A stretch of DNA of 64,000 nucleotides, from assembly GCA_951799425.1 (NCBI GenBank), contig OX637398.1, positions 3,529,501 through 3,593,500 of the forward strand, written 5' to 3'. The DNA is from Ilex aquifolium. Lineage: Eukaryota; Streptophyta; Magnoliopsida; Aquifoliales; Aquifoliaceae. The notes under the pieces were generated by a model, which made no database searches, had not been told where the DNA came from, and was given only the letters and a program-made list of their open reading frames with translations. The position numbers and the translations under genes were made by a program. Positions 11,309-24,545 of this stretch are shown here, piece by piece (position 1 is the stretch's first letter; every line of letters starts with the position of its first letter).

Positions 11309-14108
11309 CTAGCAATTGCCCGTGCCTGAAGACACGGTGTTACTCGTAAATTAGTTACAAATATTTGCTCATACATAAATGTAAAGTAAAATACAATATT
11401 GTAGTAAACGACGAACAAAATGAGTCTGCTAATATTTTTTATAACATCAACCTACATGCATAGCATATATTTCCACATCAAATTGTTACGTCACGAAAAT
11501 TATGTTATAACTACTGAAACATAATAATTCAAACATCTGAAAAAATATATCAGTTGAGAATATTCAATGTTATGTTTTTGATTCAAAATCCACGATTTGA
11601 ACATTCATAATCAACTTTATCTAAATAATAACAAAATTCATAACTAATAGAATGAAAATTAAAACATACTCTCATAAATAAACTAAGTCTGCAGATGTTG
11701 TTAAATGACCAAATATAACTATCATAAATTCAACCGACTTCCAAAAGATACGACCTGACTATTGAATTTGTATGATTCGAGTTTATAGTAGTGCTTTTAA
11801 TTTTATATTATTTTTTTTGGTTATTTATATTCTTAGTATATTTTCTTAAACTAAACGTTATTTAATATTGGATTATTTATTAAAGATTGTTGTTTCGTGT
11901 TGGTCACTAAATATTGAATTTGTATGATTCGTGTTCATAGTATTGCATATAATTTTGTATGGTTTATCTCGTTTGTAATTTTGTATCATTTTTCTCGGGT
12001 ATTTAGATTTTGATTATTTAATAAATATTGTTGCTTTGTGTTATTCACTAAATATTGAATTTGTATGATTCGTGTTTGTGTATAAATTTAATCTTGTATA
12101 TTTTAAATGTTAAGCATATTTTCTTTAATATATCTCTTGATATCTGAGTTGCCTAATAACTTGAATTTAATCTTGTATATTTTACATGTTAAACATATTT
12201 TCTTTGTTAAATTCGATTTTTTGCAAGTTATGCTTTTTTTTATTCATTATGGAAAAAACAAAATTGACTATTGAATTTGTATGATTCGAGTTTATAGTAG
12301 TGCTTTTAATTTTATATTATTTTTTTCGGTTATTTATATTATTAGTATATTTTCTTAAACTAAACGTTATTTAATATTGGATTATTTATTAAAGATTGTT
12401 GTTTCGTATTGGTCACTAAATATTGAATTTGTATGATTCGTGTTCATAGTATTGAAATATAATTTTGTATGGTTTATCTCGTTTGTAATTTTGTATAATT
12501 TTTCTCGGGTATTTAGATTTGGATTATTTAATAAATATTGTTGCTTTGTGTTATTCACTAAATATTGAATTTGTATGATTCGTGTTTGTGTATGAATTTA
12601 ATCTTGTATATTTTAAATGTTAAACATATTTTCTTTAATATATCTCTTGATATCTGAGTTGCCCAATAACTTGAATTTAATCTTGTATATTTTACATGTT
12701 AAGCATATTTTCTTTGTTAAATTAGTTTTTTTGCAAGTTATGTTTTTTTTATTGATTATGGAAAAAACAAAATTGACTATTGAATTTGTATGATTCGAGT
12801 TTATAGTAGTGCTTTTAATTTTATATCATTCTTTTCGATTATTTATATTCTTTGTATATTTTCTTAAACTAAACGTTATTTAGTATTTGATTATTTAATA
12901 AAGATTGTTGTTTCGTGTTCTTCACTAAATATTGAATTTGTATGATTCGTGTTCATAGTATTGCTTATAATTTTGTATCGTTTATTTCGTTTGTAATTTT
13001 GTATCATTTTTCTCGGGTATTTAGATTTGGATTATTTAATAAATATTGTTGTTTTGTGTTGTTCACTAAATATTGAATTTGTATGATTCGTGTTTGTATA
13101 TGAATTTAATCTTGTATATTTTAAATGTTAAACATATTTTCTTTAATATATCTCTTGATATTTGAGTTGCCCAATAATTTTATTTTAATTGATGTTTTCT
13201 GTTATTTTGTACTGTGGGAATTCCCCACTTTGCTTTTCTATTTATTTATTTTTCATGCTTTTGGTGATAAGTCACCACCAAACTTTTGCTTTGACTTTCT
13301 TCCATTTCTGGAGGCTTGGCTCTATGTCCTCCTCCCTTGTACATTTTTCCTTTTAGCTATATATACAGGTAGGGGTCCCGCCAAACCCCCCACCCACACT
13401 GGGTGGCTTTGAGGAAAAAAAAAAAAAAATCTTGCATATTTTACATGTTAAGCATATTTTCTTTGTTAAATTAGATTTTTTTGCAAGTTATGCTTTTTTT
13501 TTATTAATTATGGAAAAAACAAAATTGACTATTGAATTTGTATGATTCGTGTTTGTAGTATTGCTTGAATGAAAGAGAGAGATACAGAGGAATATTTTCG
13601 TGATATATACTATCTATCTAATATTTATTACATAATTTTCCTTTAGAGAGAGATACAGAGGAATATTTTTGTAATATATTATCTCTCTCTGTGATATATA
13701 CTATCTATCTACAGAGAGATGTAGTATTTGCTTGAATCAGACACTATCTAATATTTTCGTGAGATACAGAAGAAAATATTGTGAAAAATTGATACTTTTT
13801 GCGTGAATTGAGCGTGAGAGAGAGAGAGAGAGAGATACAGAGGAATAAGAGAGAGATTTGCTTGATTTAAGGAAAAGATTTGGGGGAATTAAATTTTGGA
13901 ATATCAATTTTGGAAACTTTAAATTTTGAGCAGTAAAAATATTTCAAAGAGTTAATGTGGTACGTCGGATCAAAACGATCTGAGACGTCAATAGCTCGAG
14001 ACAGTTTGAGATAATGTCGTCCGTTAGATGATGTTTTTTTTTGTCACGAAACGATCTACACCACTCTTTGTTTCCAAAATTCAAATTCGTTCTACTTTAT
14101 TATATAGA
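11309..14108 (-). mobile_element. Helitron triplet, copy C
   Basis: Third head-to-tail copy, joined to B without spacer. Its outer 5' end (complement of TATAGA at 14103-14108) is preceded on the minus strand by A (complement of T14109). The triplet as a whole therefore has one normal Helitron A|TC...CTAG|T insertion site, from 14109 to 5707. It has a few private variants, for example near 12622, 13151 and 13783. Confidence 0.92.
13178..13429 (+). mobile_element. Poly(A)-tailed insert, Helitron copy C
   Basis: Same insert as in copies A and B, at the equivalent place, sharing the extra T of copy B. Confidence 0.6.
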
Positions 14109-14227
14109 TAGCTTTACACACACTTAAATTGTGAATGATTTACCCCTAATCATTATCCCTTAAAATTAAAAACACACTCAACACACACTATATTAAAGGA
14201 GACATGGATGGCAAGTTTTTTGAATAT

Positions 14228-14400
14228 AAGAAAAATATTACACAACCCAAATGAAATTCAAAAACTGTAACTCAAATGTTTATTATCTCTTGAATGAGTG
14301 GGTCACATTGAAAAAATTGATAGAACTCGCTTATCCAATGAATAATATGCATTTGAGTTACAACTTTTTGAATTTCATTTGATTATGTAGCATTACTCAA
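14228..14400. mobile_element. Small foldback element
   Basis: Two inverted arms of about 45 bp (14236-14280 and 14346-14392, containing AATGAAATTCAAAAA and its complement) flank a ~65-bp loop. This is the form of a short foldback MITE. There is no coding sequence, and the superfamily is not clear. Confidence 0.55.
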
Positions 14401-16055
14401 AATATAAAATAAATGAAGTGATATAAATTTAAAGTTCAAGTGTGTAAAATTGAAACAAACAACGGTAATGTCACACCTTTAGGGTTACTAATTTTAGTCT
14501 CTTCTTTTGATCAGTTTAGTATTACTCATAAAATTAAGGATGAATAGCTGGTTGGTTTAGCATGTGAAGGCGGAAGATTTGTGAAGATTTCTTGGGATTT
14601 GTTTACGGGTAAGACCTAAGATTATTTTTGAACTTTTTAAAGTTCTTGTTTGTTCATGTGTTTGATTAGTATAAAATGAAAAATAATAATTGATTCAATT
14701 ATTGTGCCTTGTAACATAGTTTTTATGTACAAGGAAAACTGAATTATATGTGCTACTTCGTGTGACTAGTTGCTGTACATTGTGTTTATACATAGAACAA
14801 TTTGAGTTAAATCTTTTGTTTTCAATTTTGGACTTATGTGATAGATTTGAAATCTATGACTCGTCGTGATGTCGTGGTTTTTTTACTTGATTGTTCCAAC
14901 ATTAATAGTATCAATCAATTGGCACTGTAAAAGTATCAAACAAAAAGCTAACCATGATACCTAAACATGAAATGTGGTGCAATCATTGCTTGCTGAAGAT
15001 TATAAACCAGTCAAAAAGAAGAAAAAAAAAATAATACATTCGTATACAGAGAACATCGTAGTATTATTGCGGGCCCCATTTCAATGAGTCTTAATATAAG
15101 AATGACATGTCTCTTTCTAACTTTTTTACTTGGATTAGTGCTTGTCAAAGGCTATGGATTAGTGCTTGCTTCTCATAGGCAATAGGTAATTTATTTTCGC
15201 AGTGGTACCATCACTCAATACTTTATTCAATTAAATAATGTATGAGATTAATTGGGCCCACTACTTAATCATGCATGCATCAAAAGAAGGGACGAGGAAA
15301 AGAGGATTAGGAAAATTGTATTTTTTTTATCCGGTTGAATGGGATGGGTTAAGATTACGGCTGAAAATCGTGTTATGTCGTGTTGAGTTATATCATGTAT
15401 TATTAGTCAATTCTAATTTAACTCGTTTAACTAATCGTCTCGTGTTTTGTCAATATGTTTATTTTTGTGTTGTGTTCGTGTTGATTCATATAACTCGTGA
15501 ATAAAAAAATTAACTCTCAATTTTATGTCTAAAATTTTATTATCACTTGACGAACAAATGTTCATATTTTTTCTTCTATAAACTAAAAATTAAATTAATA
15601 AATATAATAGTAAAAATATTTTTTTATGTACAAAAATTTGGTCACTACTTGATAAAATATAATAAAAAAATTAATATTTTATTCTTATAATACTACTTAA
15701 ACGTGTTAATCGTATCAATTTTGTATTGTTTGTATTAACTGGTCGTGTCATATACTTGTTCATGTCCAGAAATGACCAACCCTAACCCGTTAATTTTGTG
15801 TTGATTTCGAATAGTATTTTCGTGTTGTGTTAAAAAATTTCACCCTTAGGTTAGATAGGGTTTTTGCTTCCGGTTTATTCTACCACCTAATTATTTCAAT
15901 AATTATTGTTTTACGAAAACGAAAGGGACTCTCTGTTAAACTAAGCCATTAATATTAGTGGATGATTTGTAATCATTGATTCAATGTCACGTGATTTTAA
16001 GTAGTGTTTTATCATAAAAAATTGTTTTTAATGGATGAGTTTAGTTTATAGGTAA
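14401..16055. other. Intergenic, AT-rich, no gene seen
   Basis: No supported gene. A segment at about 15350-15850 is rich in CGTGTTGTGT/ACACAACACG motifs at both ends (for example 15363-15395 and 15818-15840). It may be a decayed inverted-repeat transposon, but I cannot fix its borders. The 88-residue open frame at 15238-15504 has no recognisable domain. Confidence 0.5.
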
Positions 16056-16355
16056 TTATGAATATGTTTCAAATTCTTACACTTCTAGTATCTTTCACTA
16101 TGTCTTATTTATATGAAGGTAAGATACAGGGCTTAGAGGGCTAGGCATGGTGGGGTAGGGGTATCCAGTCGACAAATTTTTTGGCTCCCCCTCTATTCTT
16201 TGTATTCTATTGTTTGTGATTAACATTTCTGAAATTTTTGTAAGTGGTAAATTCACAGTCTGATTATGAAGGCACCTATCCTTAATTGTTACGATTCACT
16301 TGAGAATTTGCATTAATTTTAGGGCAAATTAGAATTTATACCATAAAAGGATACA
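16056..16355. repeat. Dispersed duplication, copy 1
   Basis: About 300 bp match 25840-26140 (for example TGTTTGTGATTAACATTTCT and GTTACGATTCACTTGAGAAT). A dissimilar ~70 bp lies in the middle of each copy. Identity looks about 90% or more outside that block. No coding potential. Confidence 0.75.
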
Positions 16356-19300
16356 CATAATCTTTATTTGGATGGGCTATTCCCACCTCGCAAATCAATG
16401 TTCCCACCCCATTAAATTATAAATCATAAAACTACTAAGTTCACTCATTTTATATCCACTCCACTAGTAACTAAGCTCATCGCATTCTATACCCATCTCA
16501 TTAATAACAAAACTTACTTGAATCTTTACCTTTAGGGTTTCTTTCAATACACATCTCACATAGTCTATACACAAAATATACTCAACTGAATTCTATTCTG
16601 GATTTCTTTAATGTAAATTGTTTCAACTGTCGCCATCCAATCTCATCGTCGGAATAATACCTCGATTCCACTGGGAGCTTCTCTTTCTTCCTTTCTTAAT
16701 TGCTGGTTGAAGGAATTCGTAGAGAAAAAAATATTCTTCACACGCAATTTCTCAACATATAGAAAGAAATCTCTTGGAGTCTTCATTAGAGGTCGCATTG
16801 AAGCTATGTTTTTTGAAAATGATAAAAAAAGATCATTAAATCTCCCCCCTCGAATGACTTGCCAATACTTGTTAGTGATTTAGACCTCCTTTGAGCAAAA
16901 TAGCCGTGTGTAACTTTTGAATGTTAGTTGAACTTCAATTTCAGCTTTATAGCCAAACTTCGTGTGGATTTGGTGCGTAAATTTAATTCTTTAATTCTAT
17001 GTTGTGTATTTGTGTTGTGGATTTGGTTTCTCCATTTGGAGTCTCTAACTGGCCGGTTGGTGCACATCACACAGTTGTTGGGTTCATTAGCTTCTTCTAA
17101 GCATGATTGTGCACATCACACAGTTGTTGGTTTGAGATAAGCTGCCCAGTGATGTTTTTTTCCCAACGGTACTAAGGAGTGCAATCTTTAACATGTATTT
17201 GTTAATTAACTCCCTACATCTTTGTAGTAGTTGGCCAACTTTTTGCCTTTTTGGAATGAATACCATTTTCTTTTCAAATTTTTTTGCGGGGCACTTTTGA
17301 GAGTGTATAATTTTTATGGAAGGAAGTCTTTTAAACTAATCTGCTTTCATTACAATGTCTCATTACTCATTTAGTATTGCATTTATTTGCTGTGATGTTG
17401 TGGACTCTATTTCAAATTATGTTGTATGTATAAGAGACAGGCCTCTAATCTCCCAAGCTTGGGAACCATAAGAGATACTTTTCCAAGTTTTGGTGGTGCT
17501 TCTAGTAATGTTTTTTCAATCTAATGCAAACCAAGACTACTATTGAATATGAATATGTATCAATGGGATTCAAATGCATTATGCAAGCAGAGGAGCTACC
17601 AAGTACTGCTAGAGAGGTTCTGACAAAGTAGATTCAGAAACTTCTCCTACTTGGTATATTTAACTCAGGCCATGAATCTGATTTTTTAGTTTCATTATGA
17701 AATTCACAATGCATGCTTCATCATGGTTTTTATTCTGCTCTTGTCTGTACTATCGGACTATACTGGAAGAATAAGGTTTGGCAAAATTGGCAGCCTATAC
17801 TAGGTCCAAAAGTGCCAGTATTCAAAAAATTAATTTTACATACAACAATTAATTAAAATTGTTATTCAAGTTGTAAACAACCTTGCATACAACATATGTT
17901 GTAATGGCATAGAAGCATTCTTTTGGAACAAAAAATTATGTTAGTTATTTAATCTTCAATAACAAATATGTAACAAGAGTTGTTACCTTGTACACTTACG
18001 ACATTGTTCTTTTGTACACTTACGACATTGTCCTTGGTTCCTAGCTGAATAGAGGATATTACGACCATCTACATGCCAGTTGAAAGATTCCTAACAATAC
18101 AAAATCATAGTATTTAAATTTTTGTTAATACTACCCAAATATAAAAAAATAATTGGCATTTGCAATAACTCCTGAAAATTTTAAAAAAAAAAACACTTCT
18201 ATCAGGCTCATACTAATATCATATTTACCAAAAATTTGATTCAAAAAAAAAAAAAATTTTGATTGCGATATTCTAGAAAACATATGTACAAACATTTATT
18301 TGCGCAATTCAGGCAATCTTATAAACAACATTACAACAATTACATTGATTGCATTTACGTAACAGGAAGTATATGAATTCGAGTTCTTTTATGAAACTTC
18401 ATAGAATAAATTTCTCAACCTAATTTAATAAAAAGAAAGATCTACCACCTCCGAGCAAATATGTTTGAGCCATTTTTTGCAAATATATTATAGAACCCTA
18501 ATTTCTTTTATTCCACAGCCCCCCTCCCCATCAGTCGATCGTCGACTGATTCTCTCTCTCTCACTCACGATCGACGACTGACTGTATTTGACGCCGATCG
18601 ACGACGGGTATCTCCATATATTATGCAATATGTATGCAATATAGAATGTATTATTTATAAATGATAGAATGGTTAGTTATTATTATATATCTTTAGTAGA
18701 TGTGTGATTCACTTTATCAATCATAATTATTACATTAAATATAATAATAAAATTTAAAAAAATATATATTTTATGGACGTATCCTAACCGTATCCGTATC
18801 CTATTTTTTTGAGTTTTGTCGTATCGCCGTATCCCGTATCGCTATATCCGTATTCGTGCTTCATAGTAACCAAGTAATAGTATCAAGAAGTCGGACAATT
18901 ATAATTATAAAAATACTATTAGGCCATTTTACTGTCCCATCATTAAATTATTTTTTTATGTCCTGATTACAACATTACTCAATATTTTTTTTTTCCTCTA
19001 CCTGAAATGGTAAAACCACAAGCTGCTACACTGTGCATGGACTATGGACTATGGACTGGTATATTTAAATGGAGACATCACCTTTAGTAACCGATAGTCA
19101 CACACCACCAGCTTTGCATAGAAAATTAGGTAACAGATGGTTAATTAGCCGATTGATTTTGATAGTAATACATCACAAATATTATGTGAATTGAGATAAC
19201 TCATCTTTTTAATATTTTCATAAAAAAATTTCAAACTCAAAATATAAAAGTTATATAAGAGTTGTCATTTGATCGTTTTCTGTTAAAATTTGTGGGTTTT

Positions 19301-19494
19301 CATTGTATGTAGGTTGTGTTTAGCTAAGTTCAAATCGATTAATTTATTTGAGTAGTTTAACTTAACAAGACCGCTTGTTTATTAACCAAATCTACTAAAG
19401 TTATTTAAATTTATTAATGTCTCTAATCAAGTTTAAGTCACATTGATTAATCGCTGAGCTCGAGAGAATAGTCGATTCAAGTCTGTACACTTTT

Positions 19495-19543
<49 letters not shown>

Positions 19544-20700
19544 TATTTCTATCTAAACATATCTCATAAAATTTAATATTGATGTTATCTCACTAATACA
19601 ATCTTAAATAATAAAACTCACCCAATGGCCGCCGGAGGCGAATGTACAAGTAGTTGAATGGCAGTTGGATCCAACTTGACAAAAAGTCATTTCATTTCTT
19701 CACATCATGTATATTCAAATTTTCCAAAAAAATAATAATAATAATAATAATAAAACAATTGTCGACAATATTGTCAACAAAAGAGAGACACCTATAACAA
19801 TTTGGACAAATCTTTTTGATCAATGCGATAGAGACTTAATCAGTAATTTATTAGTGGTAAATTTTAAAATTAGATGAAATTTACTTTCAATTTAATGATT
19901 ATATTCAATTAAATCTTTAAATTAAATCACTAAATTCAATTTAAATAACATTTTACAACCTTTTTTTCACATGGGTTGTCTTTTGGGCCACCCTTCTGTT
20001 TGATAAAACGTCTGAGTGAAATATATATATATATATATATATATTCCTCTTTGTGGCCTTCCTAAAAGTTTGAATAGAACGTTGTACTCTATATTTTTTT
20101 ATTTTCTAAAAGTAGGATTAGGAAAAACTTTTTGGTGCTCAGCAGCCGACACCACCACATGACAGTCATTTTAATTACCAATAAAATATTATAAAATTTG
20201 ATAAATTATTGTTATCTGTGAAATCATTGAAAATCTTTCAAATAAAAAATAAAAAATCAATACGTGTGTTTCAATTGTTGTGGAAAATTTTTATTAGGTG
20301 TCGACATCACATAATACTACTACGTAGCACCCATTAAGCATTCAATGTTATTATTATATATGTTTTTGGTTCAATAGACAATGATGTTCAGGTTAATTTA
20401 TGTGCACCTCAACTAATTCCCTCTCCAATCTAATCAAAAATAGATCATTCACGTCGAAACTAGAATAATGAAAAAGTGTACGAAAGAAAATTACCTATGA
20501 TAGTACATTTATAGAAGTAGCATTAGAAGGAGAATTAACTTTTTCTTTTTGTTTTTGGGCTACAGGGTGTTTATACTTGTTATGTGGCTAACCATTGTAG
20601 CTTAAGCGAGTTTAGAGCACGTTCTCAAAAGAATAAAGATGACTAGCCTTTAAGGGTTGTGAAAAAGAATTGAACCTGAGACATTTGAATTATCAAATAA
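16356..20700. other. Intergenic region with decayed repeats
   Basis: No complete gene is supported. Things seen: a 22-bp direct repeat (17059-17080 and 17108-17129); an exon-like piece at 17520-17650 that reads open for about 30 residues but matches nothing I know; a cluster of CGATCGTCGACTG palindromes at 18530-18605; a CCGTATCC/CGTATCG-rich stretch at 18775-18865 typical of a decayed DNA transposon; and simple (TA)n and (AAT)n tracts. The rest is unassigned AT-rich DNA. Confidence 0.5.
19498..19541. repeat. (TA)n microsatellite
   Basis: About 22 uninterrupted TA dinucleotides. Shorter (TA)n tracts lie near 20022-20043 and 41922-41932, and an (AAT)n tract near 19732-19753. Confidence 0.95.
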
Positions 20701-21627
20701 CTAGTTATTGCTTGTACTTAAAGGCACAGAGTAATTAAAAAAATTGTCAACAATAAATATATTTATATTTACATCTAAAATCAAATCACAAATATATATG
20801 AGAGATAAATGAATTTAAGCACCGGTTATAGTGGGAGTGAGCAATGATAGTGGGTGGTAATGGCGGTGGTGGGGTGGCGACGGTGGTGATGGCGGTGGTG
20901 ATGGTCGTGAGAGATGATGGTGAGGCGATAGGGGTGATGGTTGGACAGTAGCGATGGTGGTGGGGTAGAGGTGACGGTGGTGGGGGTAGTCAGAGGGGGG
21001 GTGGTCGGGCGGTAGGGGTGGTAGTGGTGGTGGGGTGGCGTCAATAGTAATGGTGACGATGGTGATAATAAGGAGCAGTGATGGAAGTGGTAGTTGTTGT
21101 GGCAGAGGTGGTGGTGGGGTGGTGACGGCGGTGGTAGGATAGTGGTGGTGGTGGTGGGGTGGAAGTGACAGTGGTGGTTATGGTGGGGGTGACAACGATG
21201 TTGATGGTAGGGGGTGGTATGGTGACGACAGCGATGGTGGTGGTAAAGGGTGGGGGTGGTGGTAGTGGTGATGGTGGTGGTGAGACGGTGGGTGGAGTGA
21301 TGATGGTGGGGTGGCGACGATGGAGGTGGTAGTGGTGATGGTGGTGAGGCGATGAGGGTAATGGTGGTAGTGGTGGTGGTGGGGTGGTTTCAAACACTAA
21401 TTTTTTTTTAAAAGTATTTATGAGAAATTATAAGTATTAAAAACATTTTTAAAAAGTCACCACAAACACACCCTTAGGGGCTTATTTTTTCTTATTAAAT
21501 TTGAAGTGTTAATATTAGCCATCGGATTAACTTTAAAGTAAAATTTAAAAAGCTCTCAACTACAAAAAATAAAAATTATTTTGTTTATCTTTTGAAATTT
21601 GAATTGTATTGTACTTTATTATACAGA
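20701..21627 (-). mobile_element. Short Helitron with GGT-rich core
   Basis: Read on the minus strand, it starts TCTGTATAATAAAGTAC (complement of 21611-21627) and ends with CTAG (complement of 20701-20704) behind an imperfect hairpin. The flanks are A and T, as expected for a Helitron target. It is 927 bp and non-coding. The 3' subterminal part (20730-20825) matches 34890-34990, 42605-42657 and 57444-57495, which defines a second Helitron subfamily in the window. Confidence 0.8.
20828..21390. repeat. GGT/GTGGTGG minisatellite
   Basis: Irregular GGTGGTGGTG/GATGGTGG repeats fill the Helitron core. The open frames on the other strand (His/Pro/Thr-rich) follow from base composition and are not genes. 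Confidence 0.9.
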
Positions 21628-22561
21628 TATGTCCAACCATTGAACCACTCGTAAGAGTTAACTATAATAATACTTAGTAGATCAATGAAACTAATACATG
21701 GCGAAGTTGTTTTGCCTTCCTAGTTTTTAGGTACCATATTTCCTATTTTTTATCAATGAAAACATAACACTTATAAAATATTTTATGTTTTTAAAATTAA
21801 TATATTTTAAAATATTTTATTTTTTCAATTAAAATATTTCAATTAAAATATTTTATGCTTTTAAAATTAATGATCACAAAATATTTTATGTTTTCTGGAT
21901 CTAGAATGTACTGTGATTTTTGTTTTTGTATTTCGCTAGACATTTGAGAGGAACGATAAAATTCAAATTCATCATCTTAAAATTTCACAGCAAGAATGAT
22001 GGCCAGTAGGTGGACAGGTAACCTCGTATTCTGGTTCTTGTTAGACAAAAAAGGTTTCATCCTGCTATCAATCGCCACAGGGATGTTTTTGTGAGATACA
22101 ATTGACTAACTTACGACTTGACTACGGTAGAGAAGGAAAATTATCGATATCCTACTTTTAATTTTTATTATTTTAATACATATTTTAGATTTTTATTATT
22201 TTTTTGGGTGATTTGCTATTTTTGTATTGTGTTTACCATTGATATGAATATTTTTATCATTGGTGTGATAATTATTTTTACTATTTTTTTTAGAATCATA
22301 ACAATAGTAAAAACACTCACAAATATAATAAAAACACTAACTAATATGGTAAATAAAGGCATGATACCGAAAAAAATTTCTTCCTACTGTAATTAAGTCC
22401 CAACTAAGATTATCATTATGGTATTGAAAATAAAGATTTATTCTTTACGAGTTGTAAATTCATTTTTAAAAGTAATAACTTGATTTTTAAAAATTATAAC
22501 TTTCATGATCGACCATAATATTTTATGATCGATAATACCTTCTGAATTTATAACTTTTTGT
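21628..22561. other. Intergenic, AT-rich, no gene seen
   Basis: Contains short repeats of an AAAATATTTTATG-like motif at 21775-21895. The rest is unassigned; the 92-residue Phe/Ile-rich open frame at 22118-22396 reflects AT-rich DNA. Confidence 0.5.
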
Positions 22562-23114
22562 TAGGGGTGCAACTCGGGCGGGTTGGGCGGGTTAGACAGT
22601 CAACCCTAGCCCAACCCTAAGTATATAATCTTCAACCCTAACCCTAACCCTAACCCTACCTCGGGTTGAGAAACTCAACCCGAGCCCAGCCCGAGTTTAA
22701 TTCGGACGGGCTCGGGTTGAATTCGGGTTCACTGCAAGAGAGACAGAGAGAGGGGGGTAATAATTACAAATTCATAAAACAATCCATATATTTCATTCAT
22801 AACAGTGCACGATTATTGATCATCTGTTTTCACACCAAAAAACTAGTAATCTCAAAGTACAATCCCAGAAAACATAGAAATTAGACTCATAAAAATATTA
22901 AACTTAAAACATCACACTATCACACTAATTGAATTCGGGTTCGGGTTGAAATCGGGTTGCCGATGCCTCAACCCGAGCCCGGCCCAAATTGAATTCGGGT
23001 TGAAGTTTTTTGACCCAAGCCCAACCCAAGTATTAAAAACCCTAGCCCAAGCCCTAATTTTTTCGGGTTGGGCTCGGGTTGAAATCGGGTTGCCCAACCC
23101 AAGTTGCACCCCTA
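22562..23114. mobile_element. hAT-type MITE, 553 bp
   Basis: Termini are inverted (TAGGGGTGCAACTCGGG on the left; the complement of the right end reads TAGGGGTGCAACTTGGG). A perfect 8-bp duplication CTTTTTGT flanks it (22554-22561 and 23115-23122), as in the hAT superfamily. The subterminal parts are rich in CGGGTTGGGC/AACCCGAGCC repeats, including four CCCTAA units near 22634-22660. It carries no transposase and is likely mobilised in trans. An older relative is at 32595-33409. Confidence 0.85.
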
Positions 23115-23961
23115 CTTTTTGTATGGTACTTTATCTCACATTGTAGCCTTCCTCTCAACTCAATTGACGATTATTATCTATTTACTAATTTATCTTAGGA
23201 AAAATTTCAGTCACATCTCTTTTAATTTATAATATTCCTTCTATTATTCAAAATATTACTGACACTCTTTCTAGTTTATATTTAAACATCACTGACACCT
23301 CTTGACGTTAAACCACCGTTTCTAACAAAAACAATTCATTCAAAATACCAAAATTATCTCTACATAAACCTCAAACAATTTTTCTATATAAAATTCGATT
23401 AAAATTTATTTTTCAACATATTAAAATTCGAACTAATTACAATTCTTTTTTTAACATATTAAAATTTGAGCTGATTAAAATTTCTTTTTATGTATTAAAA
23501 TTTGAGCCAATTTGAACTCTACCAGAGTTGTTAACGCCGATTAAAATTTACTTTGAGTCGATTAAAATTTATATTTTTTTATGTATTAAAATTTGAATTG
23601 ATTAAAATTTAATGAGAGTTGATTAAAATTTAATTTAATACGTAAAAAAATATAACTTTTAATCGACTCAAATTTTAATACATAAAAAATAAATTTTCAT
23701 TAGCTCGAATTTAATTTTAATTGACCCGAATTTTAATAAGTAAAAAATTTAAAAAACAGATGAGATTTCATTAAAAATATGTCTATCAAGCGAGAGTATA
23801 AGACTCAAACTTAAAATATTATGGAAATAGATAAGACAACTCTTGTGAGACTCAAACTTAAAACTTTATTACAGTACTCCTAGAAATCTTTCCATCTAGA
23901 CTAGCGAGACTGATTTTAGTCACATCAAACTGATTTTAAGTAGAGTCGGTTTCCAATAAAC
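23115..23961. other. Intergenic, AT-rich degenerate repeats
   Basis: At 23395-23750 there are many direct and inverted copies of an ATTAAAATTTGA/TCAAATTTTAAT motif, which would fold into imperfect hairpins. No gene is seen. Confidence 0.5.
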
Positions 23962-24545
23962 TTTTTTTTTTTTTTGGTCATGAAAATAACTTCTATATTA
24001 AAACTCCAACTTGCTGTTACAGAATATATATGTCAACCTATACCAATCCTTTCCTCCTTCCTAAGTACATTCATAAGAAAATCAGGGGGGTTAACTAACT
24101 CCTGAGGGAGGGAAATTCCTCTTCTAGCTTGGGTTGCTAGTGTATGGGCTGCCATATTTTGTGATCTCCTCACGAACTGCAGCTGGGCCAAAGGTATTTG
24201 CTGGAGGTACTGCCAAATATCCTTCTGGATGGATGCTATTTCCCTAATAGGAGCTTCAGGACCCTTACTCAATGAGTCCATAAGGTACTTAGCATCAGAC
24301 TCAATTACTACGGCTTGGTACCCATGCTCTAGTGCCATTCTGGAGGCTCTTCTTACTGCATATGCTTCTGTGACTATAGCAAACGAGGCACCAACTATTT
24401 GTGCTTCACCAGTGATCCATGAGCCCTCATGGTTTCGCACCACAATTCCATAAGCTCCTTCCTTAGCCTTCGCTTGATATGCTCCATCACAATTAATCTT
24501 CACCCACTTCTTGGGAGGAGGCATCCAGTTAAGTTCTAAACTCAA
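23962..24545 (-). pseudogene. 5'-truncated LINE 3' end with RNase H domain
   Basis: Minus-strand open reading of about 170 residues. It has an RNase H fold of the RVT_3 type seen at the C terminus of plant L1-like LINEs and related host proteins: INCDGA near residue 18, a GIVVRNHEG strand, TEAYAVRRA (catalytic Glu), ESDAKYLM (catalytic Asp) and NMAAHTLA near the end. The frame ends at 24033 and is followed on the minus strand by an untranslated tail and a 14-base poly(A) (complement of 23962-23975), the mark of a retroposed transcript. There is no ATG at the open frame's edge and no reverse transcriptase upstream, so it is a truncated copy. No TSD was found. Confidence 0.75.

Noticed and set aside
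7523-13412. A repeated 76-95-residue hydrophobic open frame (start MLSIFSLIYLL) in all three Helitrons
   Set aside because: It spans the border between an AT-rich repeat and the poly(A)-tailed insert, ends in the insert's C-rich part, has no domain, and recurs only because the Helitron recurs.
5708-14108. Assembly duplication as the sole explanation of the Helitron triplet
   Set aside because: Not excluded, but each copy has its own variants, including indels and base changes, which a simple duplicated contig would not show.
20826-21397. His/Pro/Thr-rich open frames on the minus strand
   Set aside because: They arise in several frames at once from the GGT-rich minisatellite.
22634-22660. 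Interstitial telomeric repeat
   Set aside because: Only four CCCTAA units, of the 6-bp type and not the usual plant 7-bp type, embedded in related AACCCNA words of a MITE arm.
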